Origin: Orientallactaga sibirica
Lineage: Eukaryota > Chordata > Mammalia > Rodentia > Dipodidae
Direction: 5' to 3'
NCBI GenBank assembly: GCA_036365145.1
Contig: JAEOAD010000018.1
Location: 7,706,001-7,770,000, forward strand
Length of the DNA: 64,000 bases
The position numbers and the translations under genes are program-made. Shown in pieces: positions 42,884-54,572 of this stretch (position 1 is the stretch's first letter; each line of letters opens with the position of its first letter). The notes under the pieces are model-generated. The model saw only the letters and a list, made by a program, of their open reading frames with translations, made no database searches and had not been told where the DNA came from.

Positions 42884-43024
42884 CCAATCTCTGACTCAGT
42901 ATGCAATCATAAATTTTCTCCTAGCACTCATAAATTTTCTCCTGAGTCTCCACTTCAAGTTTCAGAGTTTGGTATTTTAGGTATGTGTCACCATGATTGG
43001 CTAATTATTATTATTACTATTTTC

Positions 43025-43372
43025 ATTTTTATTATTTATTTGCATATGTACATGTGAGTGTTTGAATGCAGAGATTGTGTTGCATGGTTCATTTATAGAG
43101 GACAAGGATAACTTTCATATGAGTTATCACCTGTCCACTTCAATTAAAGCATGGTGTTTTGCCCTGGATTTTCTCTGCCACTCTTTGCTGTACTTGCCAC
43201 AGTTTATGGAAAATTATTTATCTCTGCCTCCATCTCAGCATCAGAATTAGCATGCTGGGATTACAGATGACCACCACAGCTTCTAGCTTTTTATGTAGAG
43301 TATGGGGATGGAACTCTGGCACTCCAGCTTGAGTGATAAACACTTTAGCCACTGAGTTATCTTGCCAGCCCC
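43025..43372 (-). repeat. B4/ID-B1-like composite SINE
   Basis: Read on the minus strand, it begins with a tRNA-like head (complement of 'cactgagttatcttgccagc'). It continues with a B1-like piece ('atgctgggattacagatgac') and a GT/TA-rich 3' part. Confidence 0.55.
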
Positions 43373-44491
43373 TGGCTTATTAATTTAATTGAGTTTATTA
43401 CACTTTTAAGCTTAGACACATGTCTATGCTTACTTTAAACTAGAGGCATCAATTCTTTCTGATTGTGGGTGATTATATGTCCATATACATATTCACCACT
43501 CACAGTACTCCTTAATAATTCACATATAATACAGCCATTTCTTTCTGTTGTAACTTTTGACAAAAGGGCATAATCATGTAAATGCTATCATAATAAAGAT
43601 ATATAACAGGTTCATCACTCCAAAAATTTTCCTCATTCCTCTTTATATGAAGTACTTCCCATACCACCCCAGGCCCTGAAAAGCAATGATCTACCCTTTT
43701 ATAAAGTCCTATATGAAGTATGCCTTTTACTCTACCTGCTATTTCCACTTCAATCCATTTTCATCCATTCCTATAAATTTTCTTATGTCAAAGTAACAAG
43801 TTATTGCCAGAAAAAAAACCTCATGTATTATAACCTTACCTGAAGTCATATGCTAAAGATATTTTGCAGGTAGGGATTTTGGGAGATTACTAAATCTAAG
43901 TTCATGAAGGTGGTGCTTCTAGAATGGGACTAGTGGTATTATAAGGAGATCCAGCCTTGCACATTTGCTCTATCTTACTGTGTGATGCCCTCCACTACAT
44001 AGATTAGTTACAGTAAGAAGACCCCCACCAGCTCCAATCAGTGTTAGTACAATGCTCTTGGATTTCTCTCTTTCTCTTAAGGAGCTAAATGCTCCTGCAT
44101 TGTTTGTAAATCATATGATATCAGATACTTTGTTATAGCAACAGAAAGTAAGCTAGGTTCTCCTAATTGTTGTTAGATCTAATTTCTGAATCTCAGTCAT
44201 CATCTTACTTAATCCTATAAGCAATAGTAGACACCACCATCTTCTGAAACACTCTCCATGTCTGGCTTTCAGAACGCTGTATATACCTGGTTTCCTCCTC
44301 CCTTCAGCTCCCTTGTTGGCTCCTTCTTGTTTTCTAAGCACCTCCACTTCAGATGATCTCAGGGCTTTGTCCAAGTCACTTTCCTCTTCTCCACTTATAT
44401 CCATACTTATAGCTGTAGTCTAAAATTTGTACTTCTTATTTAGACAATATTCCTGAACTCTAGCCACTCATCAAACTATTGGGTAAACTGG
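43373..44491. other. intergenic, no gene seen
   Basis: No supported feature. Confidence 0.5.
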
Positions 44492-44867
44492 CCCCTTCCT
44501 TCCTTCCTTTCTTCCTTCCTTCCTTCCTTCCTTCCTTCCTTCCTTCCTTCCTTTCCTTCCTTCCTTCCTTCCTTCCTTCCTTCCTTCCTTCCTTCCTTCC
44601 TTCCTTCCTTCCTTCCTTCCTTCCTTCCTTCCTTCCTTCCTTCCTTCCTTCCTTCCTTCCTTCCTTCCTTCCTCCTTTCCTTCCTTCCTTCCTTCCTTCC
44701 TTCCTTCCTTCCTTCCTTCCTTCCTTCCTTCCTTCCTTCCTCCCTTCCTTCCTTCCTTCCTTCCTTCCTCCCTCCCTCCCCCTCCCTCCCCTCCCTTCCT
44801 TCCTTTCTTCCTCCTCCCTTCCTCCCTTCCTTCCTTCCTTTCTTTCTCCCTCCCTCCCTCCCTTTCA
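44492..44867. repeat. (TTCC)n polypyrimidine tract
   Basis: About 375 bp contain only C and T on the plus strand, mostly perfect TTCC units with a few CTTT or CCCT interruptions. Imperfect CT-rich sequence continues to about 44970. Long open frames on both strands here (PSFLPSFL or KEGRKEGR repeats) are by-products of the repeat and not genes. Confidence 0.97.
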
Positions 44868-45394
44868 TTCCCTTCCCTTTCTTTTCCTTTCCTTCCCCTT
44901 TCCTACCTCCCTCCCTTCTTCCCTTCCTTCCTTCCTTCTTTTCTCTTTCTCTCTCTTTCTTTTTCTTTCCCCTTTAATACTTCTACAGTGGAGGCCATTT
45001 CCCTCTTCCTTGCACAGTCTTTTTCATTTAATTTAATGCCAACTAGGTTCTTCTAGTTTTCAAACCTTGGATTAATTCAGACACCCCTTCCTCATATACA
45101 AACTCCAATTCTGTAAGTTCTGTGGAAGTTCCTATATGTTGGGGGGATATTACTTGCATTTTAATAGCACAAGGTGAGTTAACATACTATTTATATAACT
45201 TTTATTAGCATGTGATTAAGGATTTGACCAAATATGAGACTGTTTGCTATAAATAGTGAAATGACAGACTTGACCAATATAGTTATTTAATTCTAAAAGA
45301 GAATAATCATAATTCCTCAACATAAAAATCATCCCAATTACATAGATATATGAGGGATATTAGAAAGTAAAACTTTCTCCTGACTTCATTCTTT

Positions 45395-46660
45395 TAAATT
45401 TTTTAAAATAATCTTTATTGGGAACTTTAACATATGAACATACAGAAAATTGGTCATATGCCCATCACATTATCTTCTATGTCCCTTCTCACCTGCTCCC
45501 ATGCCCCTGAGAGCCAGCCTTAGTAGGGGTATTGATAAACATTACAGATTCATGAATGCACCAGTCAGTTCATATCTGGAAGATAATGCCTTCCTACCAT
45601 GTGGCCTTTTCATTCTTTCTGCCCGCTCTTTCACAATATTCTCTAAGTCTTGGAGGGCATGTTAGAAATCTCCTTTAGTGTTGAGCTCTCAGCATCTTCT
45701 TATTTTCTGCTTTGATAAGTTTTGAGTCTCCTTAGTATCTACCATCATCCACATATAGAAGGTTCTCTGGCTAGCAGAGAGAGAACCTGCCACTTCCTTT
45801 GCAATGTTTCTTGCACCCTGGCAGGTGTGATAAAGATGACTCATCTAGTGCTAGGAACAGGGCTTTCTATTTTCTTGTCACTTTTATGGGTCTTGTGTCT
45901 ATCTGGCATTTACTACCATCTATAAAAAGCAGGCTCTCTAACAAAGAGTGATAGTGGCGTTGACAAAAGGGGATGCACATGTATTTTTAGAAGGCTTTTT
46001 GATGAGCATAACCTTTCCACTTAGCCAAAAACAACAGAAGCTTCCCACTAGCATCTCTGATGTACCAAACCATAGCCTTTTAAAAAAATATTTATTTATT
46101 TACTTATTTATTTGAAAGATTGAGAGAGAGAAAGAGGAAGAGAAAAAGAGAGAGAGAGAATGGATTGCCAGGGCTTCCAGCCACTGAGAATGAACTCCAG
46201 ATGCATGTGCCACCTTGTTCATCTGGCCTACGTGGGTCCTGGGGAATCAAACAGAGGTCCTTTGGCTTTATAGGCAAACGCCTTAACTGCTAAGTCATCT
46301 CTCCAGCCCCAAACCATAGCCTTTTGACATGATTGTAGTACCAGGTACTAGTTCCCTCCCACTAAATAGGCCTCATAACCAATCATAGAGCAGTTGGTTA
46401 CACATAACTTATGTGCCACTATTGCACTTGTGGGTACATCTTGCCTGGTTGGTTGATTTTTTGTTTAGCTTGAAGGATCCACTGCTTATTCAGACTGATG
46501 ACTTTTATCCCCTAGCAGCTCACATACAACTTTTTAGTACTATCACAAGTAGCTGGCATGTAGATACTTTCCATCTCAGTTCTAGATTGATCTCTCAGTA
46601 TTGTGACTGCAACCTGTAATGCCTTTAGCAATAGTCTTACCAGCTAGTCAATAACCTGTG
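45395..46660 (-). repeat. LINE-1 3'UTR, split by a SINE
   Basis: The minus-strand L1 3' end starts at 'aaaataatctttattggga' (complement of a poly(A)-signal end). It extends through sequence shared with 28530-29240 and 29265-29620. The SINE at 46082-46310 interrupts it. Confidence 0.75.
46082..46310 (-). repeat. B2/Dip-type tRNA SINE
   Basis: Minus-strand copy with a GA-rich tract at 46110-46160. A 15-bp target duplication AAACCATAGCCTTTT lies at 46067-46081 and 46311-46325. Confidence 0.94.
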
Positions 46661-46769
46661 TTGTTTTGGCACTTATATGCTTCTTTGACCAACAACTCAC
46701 TATGTGGATGTGATCAAATTCTGGCACTAGAATTTATCAGCAATAACTTACAGTTTTAGGGAACACAAG

Positions 46770-47147
46770 ATGGATGATTTAAAAAATAAAAAGACCCCAA
46801 TGCAAAATAAACAGCACAAGAAACTAAGACAAGAATATCCTCAACAAAAATGCCTACCTCCATGTTTGAAGTTTTCAATAAGAACTTAGAGGAAATTCCA
46901 GACAGAGAATTCTAAAATGCAATTATGATAAATATATACAATAAATTTACAGAGGATATTAGCAAATAGCTGAATGAAATGAAAGAAAACCAACTAACAG
47001 AAATCAACAGACACATGAATGAATTCAGAGGACACCAAAAAAAAAAAAAATGCTTAAATGAATTCCAAGAGAACATAGGCAATCAACTAAACGCAATAGT
47101 AAAGTCAAACCAGAAAGGAAAATGGAACATACTAAAGAGATAAAAGT
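46770..47147 (+). repeat. older LINE-1 ORF1 fragment (left part)
   Basis: A lysine- and glutamate-rich coiled-coil-coding sequence with stops ('aatgaattccaagagaacat', 'ggcaatcaactaaacgcaat') resembles L1 ORF1. It is interrupted by a B1 (47148-47335) and then by the young L1 at 47365. The rest of this ORF1 resumes at 51682. Confidence 0.65.
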
Positions 47148-47335
47148 TGACATAGTGGCACACACCTTTAATCCCAGCACTTGGGAGGCAGAGGTAGGAG
47201 GACTGTCATGACTATGAGCCCATGCTGAGACTACATAGTAAACTACAGGTCAGCCTGAGCTAGGGCAAGGCCTTACCTCAAAAAAAAAGAAAAAAAGAAT
47301 GAATAAAAAATAAATAATTAAATAAATAAATAGAG
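47148..47335 (+). repeat. B1-type SINE
   Basis: The B1 body ('cctttaatcccagcacttgg', 'ctacaggtcagcctgagcta') is followed by a long A-rich tail 47279-47335. It sits inside the older L1 ORF1. Confidence 0.9.
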
Positions 47336-47391
47336 ATAAAGATGCTGAAGAAAAACCTACTGGAGGGGTTCTGGTTAAGATGGCGGCATAG

Positions 47392-47559
47392 GCCAGGCGT
47401 GGTGGCACACGCCTTTAATCCCAGCATTTGGGAGGCAAAGGTAGGAGGATCGCCATGAGTTTGAGGCCACCCTGAGATTACATAGTGAATTCCAGGTCAG
47501 CCTGGGCCAGAGTGAGACCCTATCTTGAAAAACTGAAAAATGAAAAACCAAAAAAAAAA
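47392..47559 (+). repeat. B1-type SINE inside the L1 5'UTR
   Basis: This complete B1 has the target duplication ATGGCGGCATAG at 47380-47391 and 47560-47571. The insertion cut through the YY1-type motif at the L1 5' end and duplicated its core. Confidence 0.95.
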
Positions 47560-48756
47560 ATGGCGGCATAGGAACCATGCCAAAACAGCCTAGAGAAGAA
47601 AACACATTAAAAAAAAAAACAACAGCAAAATACACTCTTCTACTAAACAGTGAGGCATAAATTATCAACCACAGCAGAGAAGAGATCCAGACCATCTAGA
47701 GGCCACAGAACCAGGCAGAAGCAGCTCCACCAGCGGCTGCGAGCTCCACGCTGCCACAGCCAACAGCCTTGGCCTGAGTCACAGGAAAAAATAAAAAAAC
47801 AAAACAGGTGAGGGGATTTTCCACTCACACCCACCTCCTCGCAAACTCAAGAAATGTGGAAACATGACAGCAGAGACCAACTGAGCAACTTGTGAGGAAG
47901 AAGATCATGAGGATCAGCCAGGGGACTTCAGCCTCCATCCACAGCTTCCCCACCCCCACTGCCTGCACAAGTGCCAACAAGCATCAAAGACCTGGGGAAG
48001 AGAGCACACCTACACAGCACCGGGCGCGATCAGAGCAGCAACCCACTGACCCAGCAGGCCTACCTGAACCCACAGCATAGCAAAGAGGGACCCAAGAAGC
48101 CGTGTAGCATAGCTAAGACCAAACCCATCCCAAAAGGTAACTGGGAGTACACCAGGTCAGTACCCGCCAAATAAGCCTGATATATAGGCTTGCATTGGAA
48201 AGGCTAATTTCACCATCCTTGTCGGGGTAAATTACATGTTAAATCTGATGGATGGTCAGATTTGACATTCTTAGGGTGTCCCTACCCTAGCCTTTCTGAG
48301 TCCCTTGCATGTCCCACTCTGTGGCCCTGCCCCTGAGAAGGGACCCAGGACAGCAGGCCAGTGTCCCTGCCCTAGACTTTCTGAGCCCTGCACGTACAAT
48401 TGTCAGTACCTGCAGCCGACTCTTATTACCCACTAACAGGGGCCCAGGCCAGCAGGCCACTGTACCCGCCATAGCCTTTCTTAGGTCCACACATATGTTC
48501 ACTGGTACCTGCCACCGACTCCTCCCACACACTAATAAGGACCCAGGCCAGTGTCCCTGTCCTATCCTTTCTGAGCCCCACTCTCATTCACCATTGACAC
48601 CCCCATCCCTGAACAGGGACCCAGGTCCCCACTCCAGCCTCTCTGAAATCCTCAGGCAATCACCCTTAAATTCACTGCTGCCCCTCCAACCCAAGTCAAC
48701 AGGCTAGCGTCCCACACCCTAGGCTCTCTGTACCATTGTGATGGGCAGACCACAGC

Positions 48757-49670
48757 AAAAAAAGAATAGCATGAAAAATCAGGTGCAAGTAAATCCAGCT
48801 AGATTGCCCAAACCCACAATGGATGTCTCTAATGAAAACATAGAAGAGACAACAGGATGAGAACCCCAAAATGAAGAGATAAGCTATACAACCCTAGCTA
48901 AACACATTGCAGAACTTTTAGAAACTCAACACAGAGCCAATAATTGTATGAATGGTGTCCTTGCTAGATTAGACCCAATAGAAAAGAACCAGAAAGGGTT
49001 CCAATGACAGTTAAATGATCTGAAAGAGAGCAAAAACAAAGAGGACGTCAATAACCAACATTAAGAAAATCAGAAAATGACGTGAAAAGGGAACTCAACA
49101 GAGGGATGGAAACTATACATAAAAAAGCAGTAGAAAATATGAACCAAATTGAACAAGCCCAAAATTCTATAGAAGCACTGAAGAATAGAGTCAGCCAAGT
49201 AGAGGATAGAAACTCAGAACTGGAAGACAAAACAGAAGAAACAGTTAGTACAAAAGTTTCAAAAATGTCTGTGAACAGAACATGAGGGAAATGTGGGACA
49301 TGCTTAAGTGCCCAAACATTTGGATTATGGGTATACCAGAAGGGGAAGAAATTCAGATCAGAGGCATGGAAAACCTATTCAACAAAATTATCAAAGAAAA
49401 CTTTCCAACCCTCTGAAAAGAAAGTCCCATCAAGACATAAGAAGCTAACAGAACTCCAAACAGACTGGACCAAAGGAGAAATTCTCCAAGACACATTATC
49501 ATTAAGACTCTAAACATCAAGCACAAAGAGAAAGTCCTAAAAGCAGTTAGGGAGAAACAACACATTACCTATAAAGGAAACCCCATCAGAATTACTTCAG
49601 ACTTCTCAATGGAAACCCTCAAAGCCAGAAGAGCCTGGAATAGAACACTGCAAACTAAGAACGTATGGCT
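48757..49670 (+). pseudogene. LINE-1 ORF1 remnant
   Basis: This encodes an RNA-binding, coiled-coil L1 ORF1-type protein. The segment 49082-49285 is open and rich in heptad-type sequence ending 'SQVEDRNSELEDKTEE'. The RRM and C-terminal parts follow in other frames ('aaatgtgggacatgcttaag', 'tggattatgggtatacc'). Several stops and shifts are present. It would act as the L1 RNP chaperone if intact. Confidence 0.72.
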
Positions 49671-49933
49671 TCCAACCCAAACTACTCTATCCAGCAGAAG
49701 TATCCTTCATAATAGATGCTGAAATAAAACCTTTCCACGATAAAAGTCAGCTACACAACTACATGAATACAAAGCCAAATCTACATAAAGTACTTCAGGG
49801 ACTTCTACACACAGAAGAAGCAAATAACCAAACACAAGTGCCCGCAAGAAGTAGAAGACAATAACTAAACCACGAGAAGGTACAAAAACTACAAAGACCA
49901 AAAAACCACCAAACCACATAAACCACCACAATA

Positions 49934-51230
49934 TGGCAGGTATCAAATCAAACCTCACAGTTATTACCCTAAATATTAATGGCCTTAATTCACCCATCAA
50001 CAGTCATAAGCTAACAGGGTGGATCAAAAATTAGATCCCTCAGTGTGCTGTCTTCAAGAAACCCATCTCACCACTAAAGACAGACACCTCTTCAGGGTGA
50101 AAGGGTGGAAAATGATATTCCAAGCAAACAGAAATAAGAAACAAGCAGGTGTAGCTATACTTATATCGGATGAAATATACTCAAACCAAAAGTAATAAAA
50201 AAGGAAAGAAGGCCACTTCTTGCTCATCAAGGGAACAATCCAACAAGAGGATATCACAATCATCAATCTTTATGCACCAAACACAGGTGCACCACAATTC
50301 ATAAAACAAAACCTACTGGGCAACAAAACATAAATAACCACCAACACCATCATAGTTGGGGACTTCAATAGTCCACTATTGGCAATAGACAGATCATCCA
50401 AACAGAAAATTAACAGGGAAGTAAGAGAGCTCAACAACACCATAGATCAATTGGACTTAATGGACATCTATAGAACATTCTACCCCAAAACCACAGGTTA
50501 CACATTCTTCTCAACTAGATCACATACTGGGTCATAAAGCCTGCCTCCATATATTTAGGAGGATGGACACAATTTCCTGCATGATATCAGATCACAATGC
50601 TGTATTGCTAGAAACTAAGAACAAAAGTTGTGCCAGGAACCCAACAAGCTCCTGGAAACTGAACAACACACTCCTAAACCATATCTAAAAAACGAGCCCC
50701 CATTGAAGAATCTGCTTCTCTCTTTCAGATGGACGCAAATCCTGAGGAGAGAATCAGCCCATCTCACCACAACAGGGCACCAGATGAAGCCATTGAGTTA
50801 TAGGGGAAATGAGCAAGAGTGCTGCTTTATTGCCAATTTGTGAACCTGGTACCAACACAAGGGTGCAAAAAGGAGATAGACACATACAACAAAGTTAAAC
50901 AAAGACCTCTCAACCCCTCAAACCAAATCAGATATCCAGAGACACAGAGACTCACAACAAGCATTATCTGGATCAAGTAGGCTTCATCCCAGGAACGCAG
51001 AGATGGTTCAACATACAGAAATATGTCAATGTAATACACCACATAAATAAGCCTAAACAAAAACAACATGATCATTTTGATAGATGCAGAAAAGGCATAC
51101 AACATCACTTCATGATCAAAACATTAGAGAGAATAGGATGAATCTCAGCACAATAAAGGCTATATATAAAGCTCCTAAAGCCCAAATAATATTTAAATGA
51201 ACCTGAGATCAGGAACAAGATGGCTCATAG
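49934..51230 (+). pseudogene. LINE-1 ORF2 remnant (endonuclease plus RT scraps)
   Basis: The AP-endonuclease N-terminus is readable (ITLNINGLNSP at about 49963). The conserved Ser-Asp-His motif is near 50586-50600 ('atatcagatcacaatgct'). A reverse-transcriptase piece follows at about 50965-51190 (VGFIPGTQRWFN-like, 'aatgtaatacaccacataaa'). The catalytic RT core, including the FADD box, and the cysteine-rich end are deleted. Region 50690-50960 does not match what I expect of ORF2 and may be an insertion. Confidence 0.7.
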
Positions 51231-51505
51231 GGAAACTATTTCAAGTGGACAAATTGGGGCAGAAAGATTGTTAGAGCTATGAGTTGGGTCATTAAAAGTG
51301 ATTAACTCCTTCAGCAGTCATTGCCTCTCCCACATAACTGATGGCTACCCACATAAGGCAAGACCCACATTACCCATGGGGAGGACAGGGAGAAGGCTAA
51401 CTGGGGAAAATGACCAACATACCATCATGGCTAAGCTACCCAGCATACATACTATATACATAACTAATAAAAAATATATTATAAATAAATAAATAAATTT
51501 TAAAA

Positions 51506-51674
51506 AGGCATGCACAAATTTCTTAAAGTGTTTGCATGTATTATAAATGTTTATCTGTGGGCATAGAGGATAAGATAAATGATCAGTAATTATTACCTGT
51601 TACCATGACACCTACTACTATTTTTCTAAGTATGTTAGAAATGTTCCTCTAAATAAACTTGTTGAGTTTGTTCT
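51506..51674 (+). other. probable 3'-transduced flank of the young L1
   Basis: The L1 proper ends in an (AAAT)n/A-rich tail at about 51480-51505. Then about 169 bp of non-L1 sequence follows with AATAAA at 51652-51657, and a 12-A tail starts at 51675. The tail lies inside the L1 target duplication. This is the signature of read-through to a downstream polyadenylation site in the source locus. Confidence 0.72.
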
Positions 51675-51681
51675 AAAAAAA

Positions 51682-52128
51682 AAAAACCTAATGGAAATCA
51701 CAAATGAATAACTCAGTTACAAAGCTCCTAGGAAAGCCATGCCAATATAATAAACCACGTGGAAGACAGAATATTAGGACTGAGGACACGTTACAAAAGA
51801 ACAGACCATTTGGAGGGCAGAATATGGGACTTGAGGACAAGTTGCAATAGAATAGACCACATAGAGGACAGAATATCAGGACATGAGGACAAGTTACAGT
51901 AGAATAGACCACCTGGAGGACAGAATATCAGGGCTGAGGACAAGACAGAAGAAACAGATTGGGACACCAAAATCAATGATAAATTTTTAAAAATTTACAA
52001 ACAAAGCATGAGGGAATGTGGGACACCTTAAAAAGACTGAACATTTCAACCACAAACATGCACAAAAGGGAAGAGCTTCAGGACACAAGTGTAGAAAATA
52101 TCATCAATAACATTATAGAAGTTCCTGT
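51682..52128 (+). repeat. older LINE-1 ORF1 fragment (right part)
   Basis: This continues the ORF1 cut by the young L1. It starts 'cctaatggaaatcacaaatg', goes through the 51-bp repeat array, then 'aagcatgagggaatgtggga', which parallels 49280-49310 of the young copy. It ends near a T run at 52129-52141. Confidence 0.72.
51749..51945 (+). repeat. 51-bp tandem repeat in L1 ORF1 coiled coil
   Basis: Four units start near 51749, 51800, 51851 and 51903 (core 'aatagaccacatagaggaca' then 'gaatatcaggac.tgaggaca'). One unit encodes about 17 residues of the type DHVEDRISGLEDKLQ, heptad-like. This is the coding-length-variable zone known in rodent L1 ORF1 proteins. Confidence 0.8.
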
Positions 52129-52327
52129 TTTTTTTTTTTTTAATGAATTTGTTTTATACTTGAAAACTGCTATGGTCTATTATGCCTCTCTAAAGTTCTT
52201 ATGTCCATATTTTCACCCCTGAGGTAAGAATAGGAAATGAGCCTTTTACAGATCATTAGGGCATAATGATGAGGTCTTCATAGATGGGATTATTGCCCAT
52301 ATGAAAAAGTTTCTAGACAACTTGCTC

Positions 52328-52492
52328 TTTTTTTTTCTTTTTTTTGTTTTGTTTTTCAAAGTAGGGTTCCGCTGTAGCCCAGGCTGACCTGGAATTCACT
52401 AAGTAGTCTTAGGGTGGCCTCGAACTCACGGTGATCCTCCTACCACTGCCTCCCAGTGCTGGAATTAAAGGCGTGAGCCACCATGCCAGGCT
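52328..52492 (-). repeat. B1-type SINE
   Basis: Minus-strand B1 with a T-rich tail on the left and 'gtgagccaccatgccaggct' at its head. The duplication TCTAGACAACTTGCT/CCTAGACAACTTCCT flanks it (about 52312-52326 and 52493-52507). Confidence 0.93.
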
Positions 52493-52509
52493 CCTAGACA
52501 ACTTCCTGT

Positions 52510-53424
52510 CTATTGCATCATGTGAGTATGTGACAAACATAAGCCCTTGGCAGATATCTAGATGTTATTATCATGATTTCAAACTTCTCAGCCTCTAGAA
52601 CCTTGAGTAATAAATTTCCTTGTTTTCAAGACACTTATCTATCGAACTTTTGTTATGCAAGTCTGAATAGACCAAGGTAGCAATTCTGCAACTATTTCTT
52701 AGGAGCCATTAATTTAAAAAAGTGATGACACTTTGCCATCTCAACTCCAAATCCTAAGTTTTTACACATCAAAAAAATGCTTCAGGAAAAAAGGTTCAAA
52801 TAAAACCAATGAAAATGCATACATAAACAAATGACATTTTAATATACATAATTTTCAAGTAAATAATTATAGCTATAGATGAAGTGGGAGCAAGCACAAA
52901 GGAAGAAGAGTAGTCATAATGAAGGAGACAAGGGCATGCCATTCTTTACACAATTAGTTCTTTAGAGATTGTTTCTTCATCTATTTTTGTACCCAAACTG
53001 CTCTTGAACCCTTTTGGGGAAATAGGGCTTATTATGAATTTTTTTAGAAACACCTATAAATAGAGCATGCACATAGTAGACAAAGGTTCTGGAAGAATCC
53101 ACCTCTCTGTCCCATTCACAAAGCATGACGTTCCTCCAAACAGATTGGGCAACTCTACTAGTCCCATGTAATATTCTCTTCCTACATATTGCTGGATCAA
53201 GTAAATTGTGGAGCATATCTTTGCCTGAAAATGAAATAATAAAATTATTATGACTTAGAGCATGTTTAATTTATTTTTAAATGAAAACATTACTATAACA
53301 AAAGGAGTCATGCAGAAAATAGAATTCCTTTTTAAGTGCTTTCATGGAGAAAGTTTTAAACTCAAAATTCATACTATGGGTTGAGTTTGAACATCCAAAA
53401 TCAAAGCCTTTCTTATTATCTCCA
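52510..53424. other. intergenic, no gene seen
   Basis: No supported feature. Confidence 0.5.
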
Positions 53425-53715
53425 CCTCTGACACCATTATCCCTCACCTGGATGATTGTAGCATCTCTATATCTTTTTTTATTCAGTAGTTAAATCATAG
53501 CCTCTTCTGCTCAGAATCCTCCAGGGGCACAGGTTACTAACACATGTTATGCCAATTCCTTATAGTGAAACATGTGGTCATTAGTCATTTTTTCTTGTCA
53601 TATTCCCTCACTCATGCTACCTCACTACAGTATCCTTCTACTACCTTCAACACACCAGCTACACTCCTATCTCAGTCATTTGCTACTCATCCTTACTTGT
53701 ATGCTTATTGCCCAG

Positions 53716-53746
<31 letters not shown>

Positions 53747-54060
53747 TGTATGTATGTATGTATGTATGTATGTATTGCTTATCCCCTTATTTTCTTCTAG
53801 CCTTAATTGGAACAGTAACACTATAGTAAGACAGCATCAGTCCCTTCCTTGTAAAACTGTGGTAACCTGTCACCCCTAACACTCCCTGTTTCTCTTCCCT
53901 GCTTTATTTTTCTCCATCACATTTCTCATCCTCTAATATTTTATAGAGTCAATCCATTTGGCTTGCTGTCCTATCTTCCCACTACTTTGTGAGTTCCTTT
54001 GCTTTACTTTTTCATTCCTTGCTATTGAAACTGTGTCAAAGAAGGACCTTGGCAACAAAA
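53425..54060 (+). repeat. LINE-2 (L2) 3' region
   Basis: The ancient L2 pattern is readable in order: 'tcacctggatgattgtagca', 'aaatcatagcctcttctgct', 'agaatcctccaggggcac', 'ccagctacactcctatctca', 'ctgctttatttttctccatc', 'actactttgtgagttc'. The ATGT microsatellite sits inside it. Confidence 0.65.
53717..53776. repeat. (TATG)n microsatellite
   Basis: About 15 uninterrupted tetranucleotide units. Confidence 0.96.
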
Positions 54061-54572
54061 CCTATGCCCCTGCAGATAAAGCACACTAAGAGTCACTGGC
54101 AGGTTTTTTTTTTTTCAAACCTTCTTTCATATTCAGACATAGTCTCCCTATATAGCCTATGCTGGCCATGAAATCATGACTTCTCTTCCTTTCCCTCAGC
54201 CTTCTGAGTGCTAGAAATTGCAAGAATGTGTCACTATGCCCATTTTTCTTCAATATTTTGACACTAAATTCTAAAGACACTTGTGTCTTAAAATATTAGA
54301 GTTCATGTGTACTTTCCTTGATGCAATCCACATTTCTCAGCACTTAGCATATAACAGTCATTCCACTTTATATTCTATTATTTCTGTTTTACCTTACTTT
54401 GTGGTTTCCTTTGGGTTTGTAGGAAAGGGATGGAGACAGAAATGTTCTTTATCTGCTAAATTTAGTAAGTAGCCATACCTGTTTTTAAATTAATCATAAT
54501 AAATTTTATTTATGAGTCTTAGTAAGAGCAAATAAATGACTTTCTATATATACTGCTGATTATATTTACAAC
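54061..54572. other. intergenic, no gene seen
   Basis: 'agtctccctatatagcctat' to 'ttgcaagaatgtgtcactat' at 54140-54235 looks like an old, minus-strand B1-type relic. Nothing else is supported. Confidence 0.45.

Larger units (their letters stand above)
47365..51681 (+). mobile_element. young LINE-1, full 5' end, internally deleted, with 3' transduction
   Basis: This element starts GGGGTTCTGGTTAAGATGGC, with a YY1-type AAGATGGCGGC as expected at an L1 5' end, and ends in a 12-A tail. Near-identical AAAAACCTACTGGA/AAAAACCTAATGGA (47351-47364 and 51682-51695) flank it. Order: 5'UTR (47365-48750, with a B1 inserted at 47392), ORF1 (about 48757-49670), ORF2 endonuclease (about 49934-50640), small RT pieces, then 3'UTR ending near 51505. 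About 170 bp of non-L1 sequence with its own AATAAA follows. At 4.3 kb it is well short of a full-length L1 because most of ORF2 is deleted. Many stops; not autonomous. Confidence 0.85.

Noticed and set aside
44476..45036. Open frames of 130 and 185 codons on both strands
   Set aside because: They are direct translations of the (TTCC)n tract and its complement.
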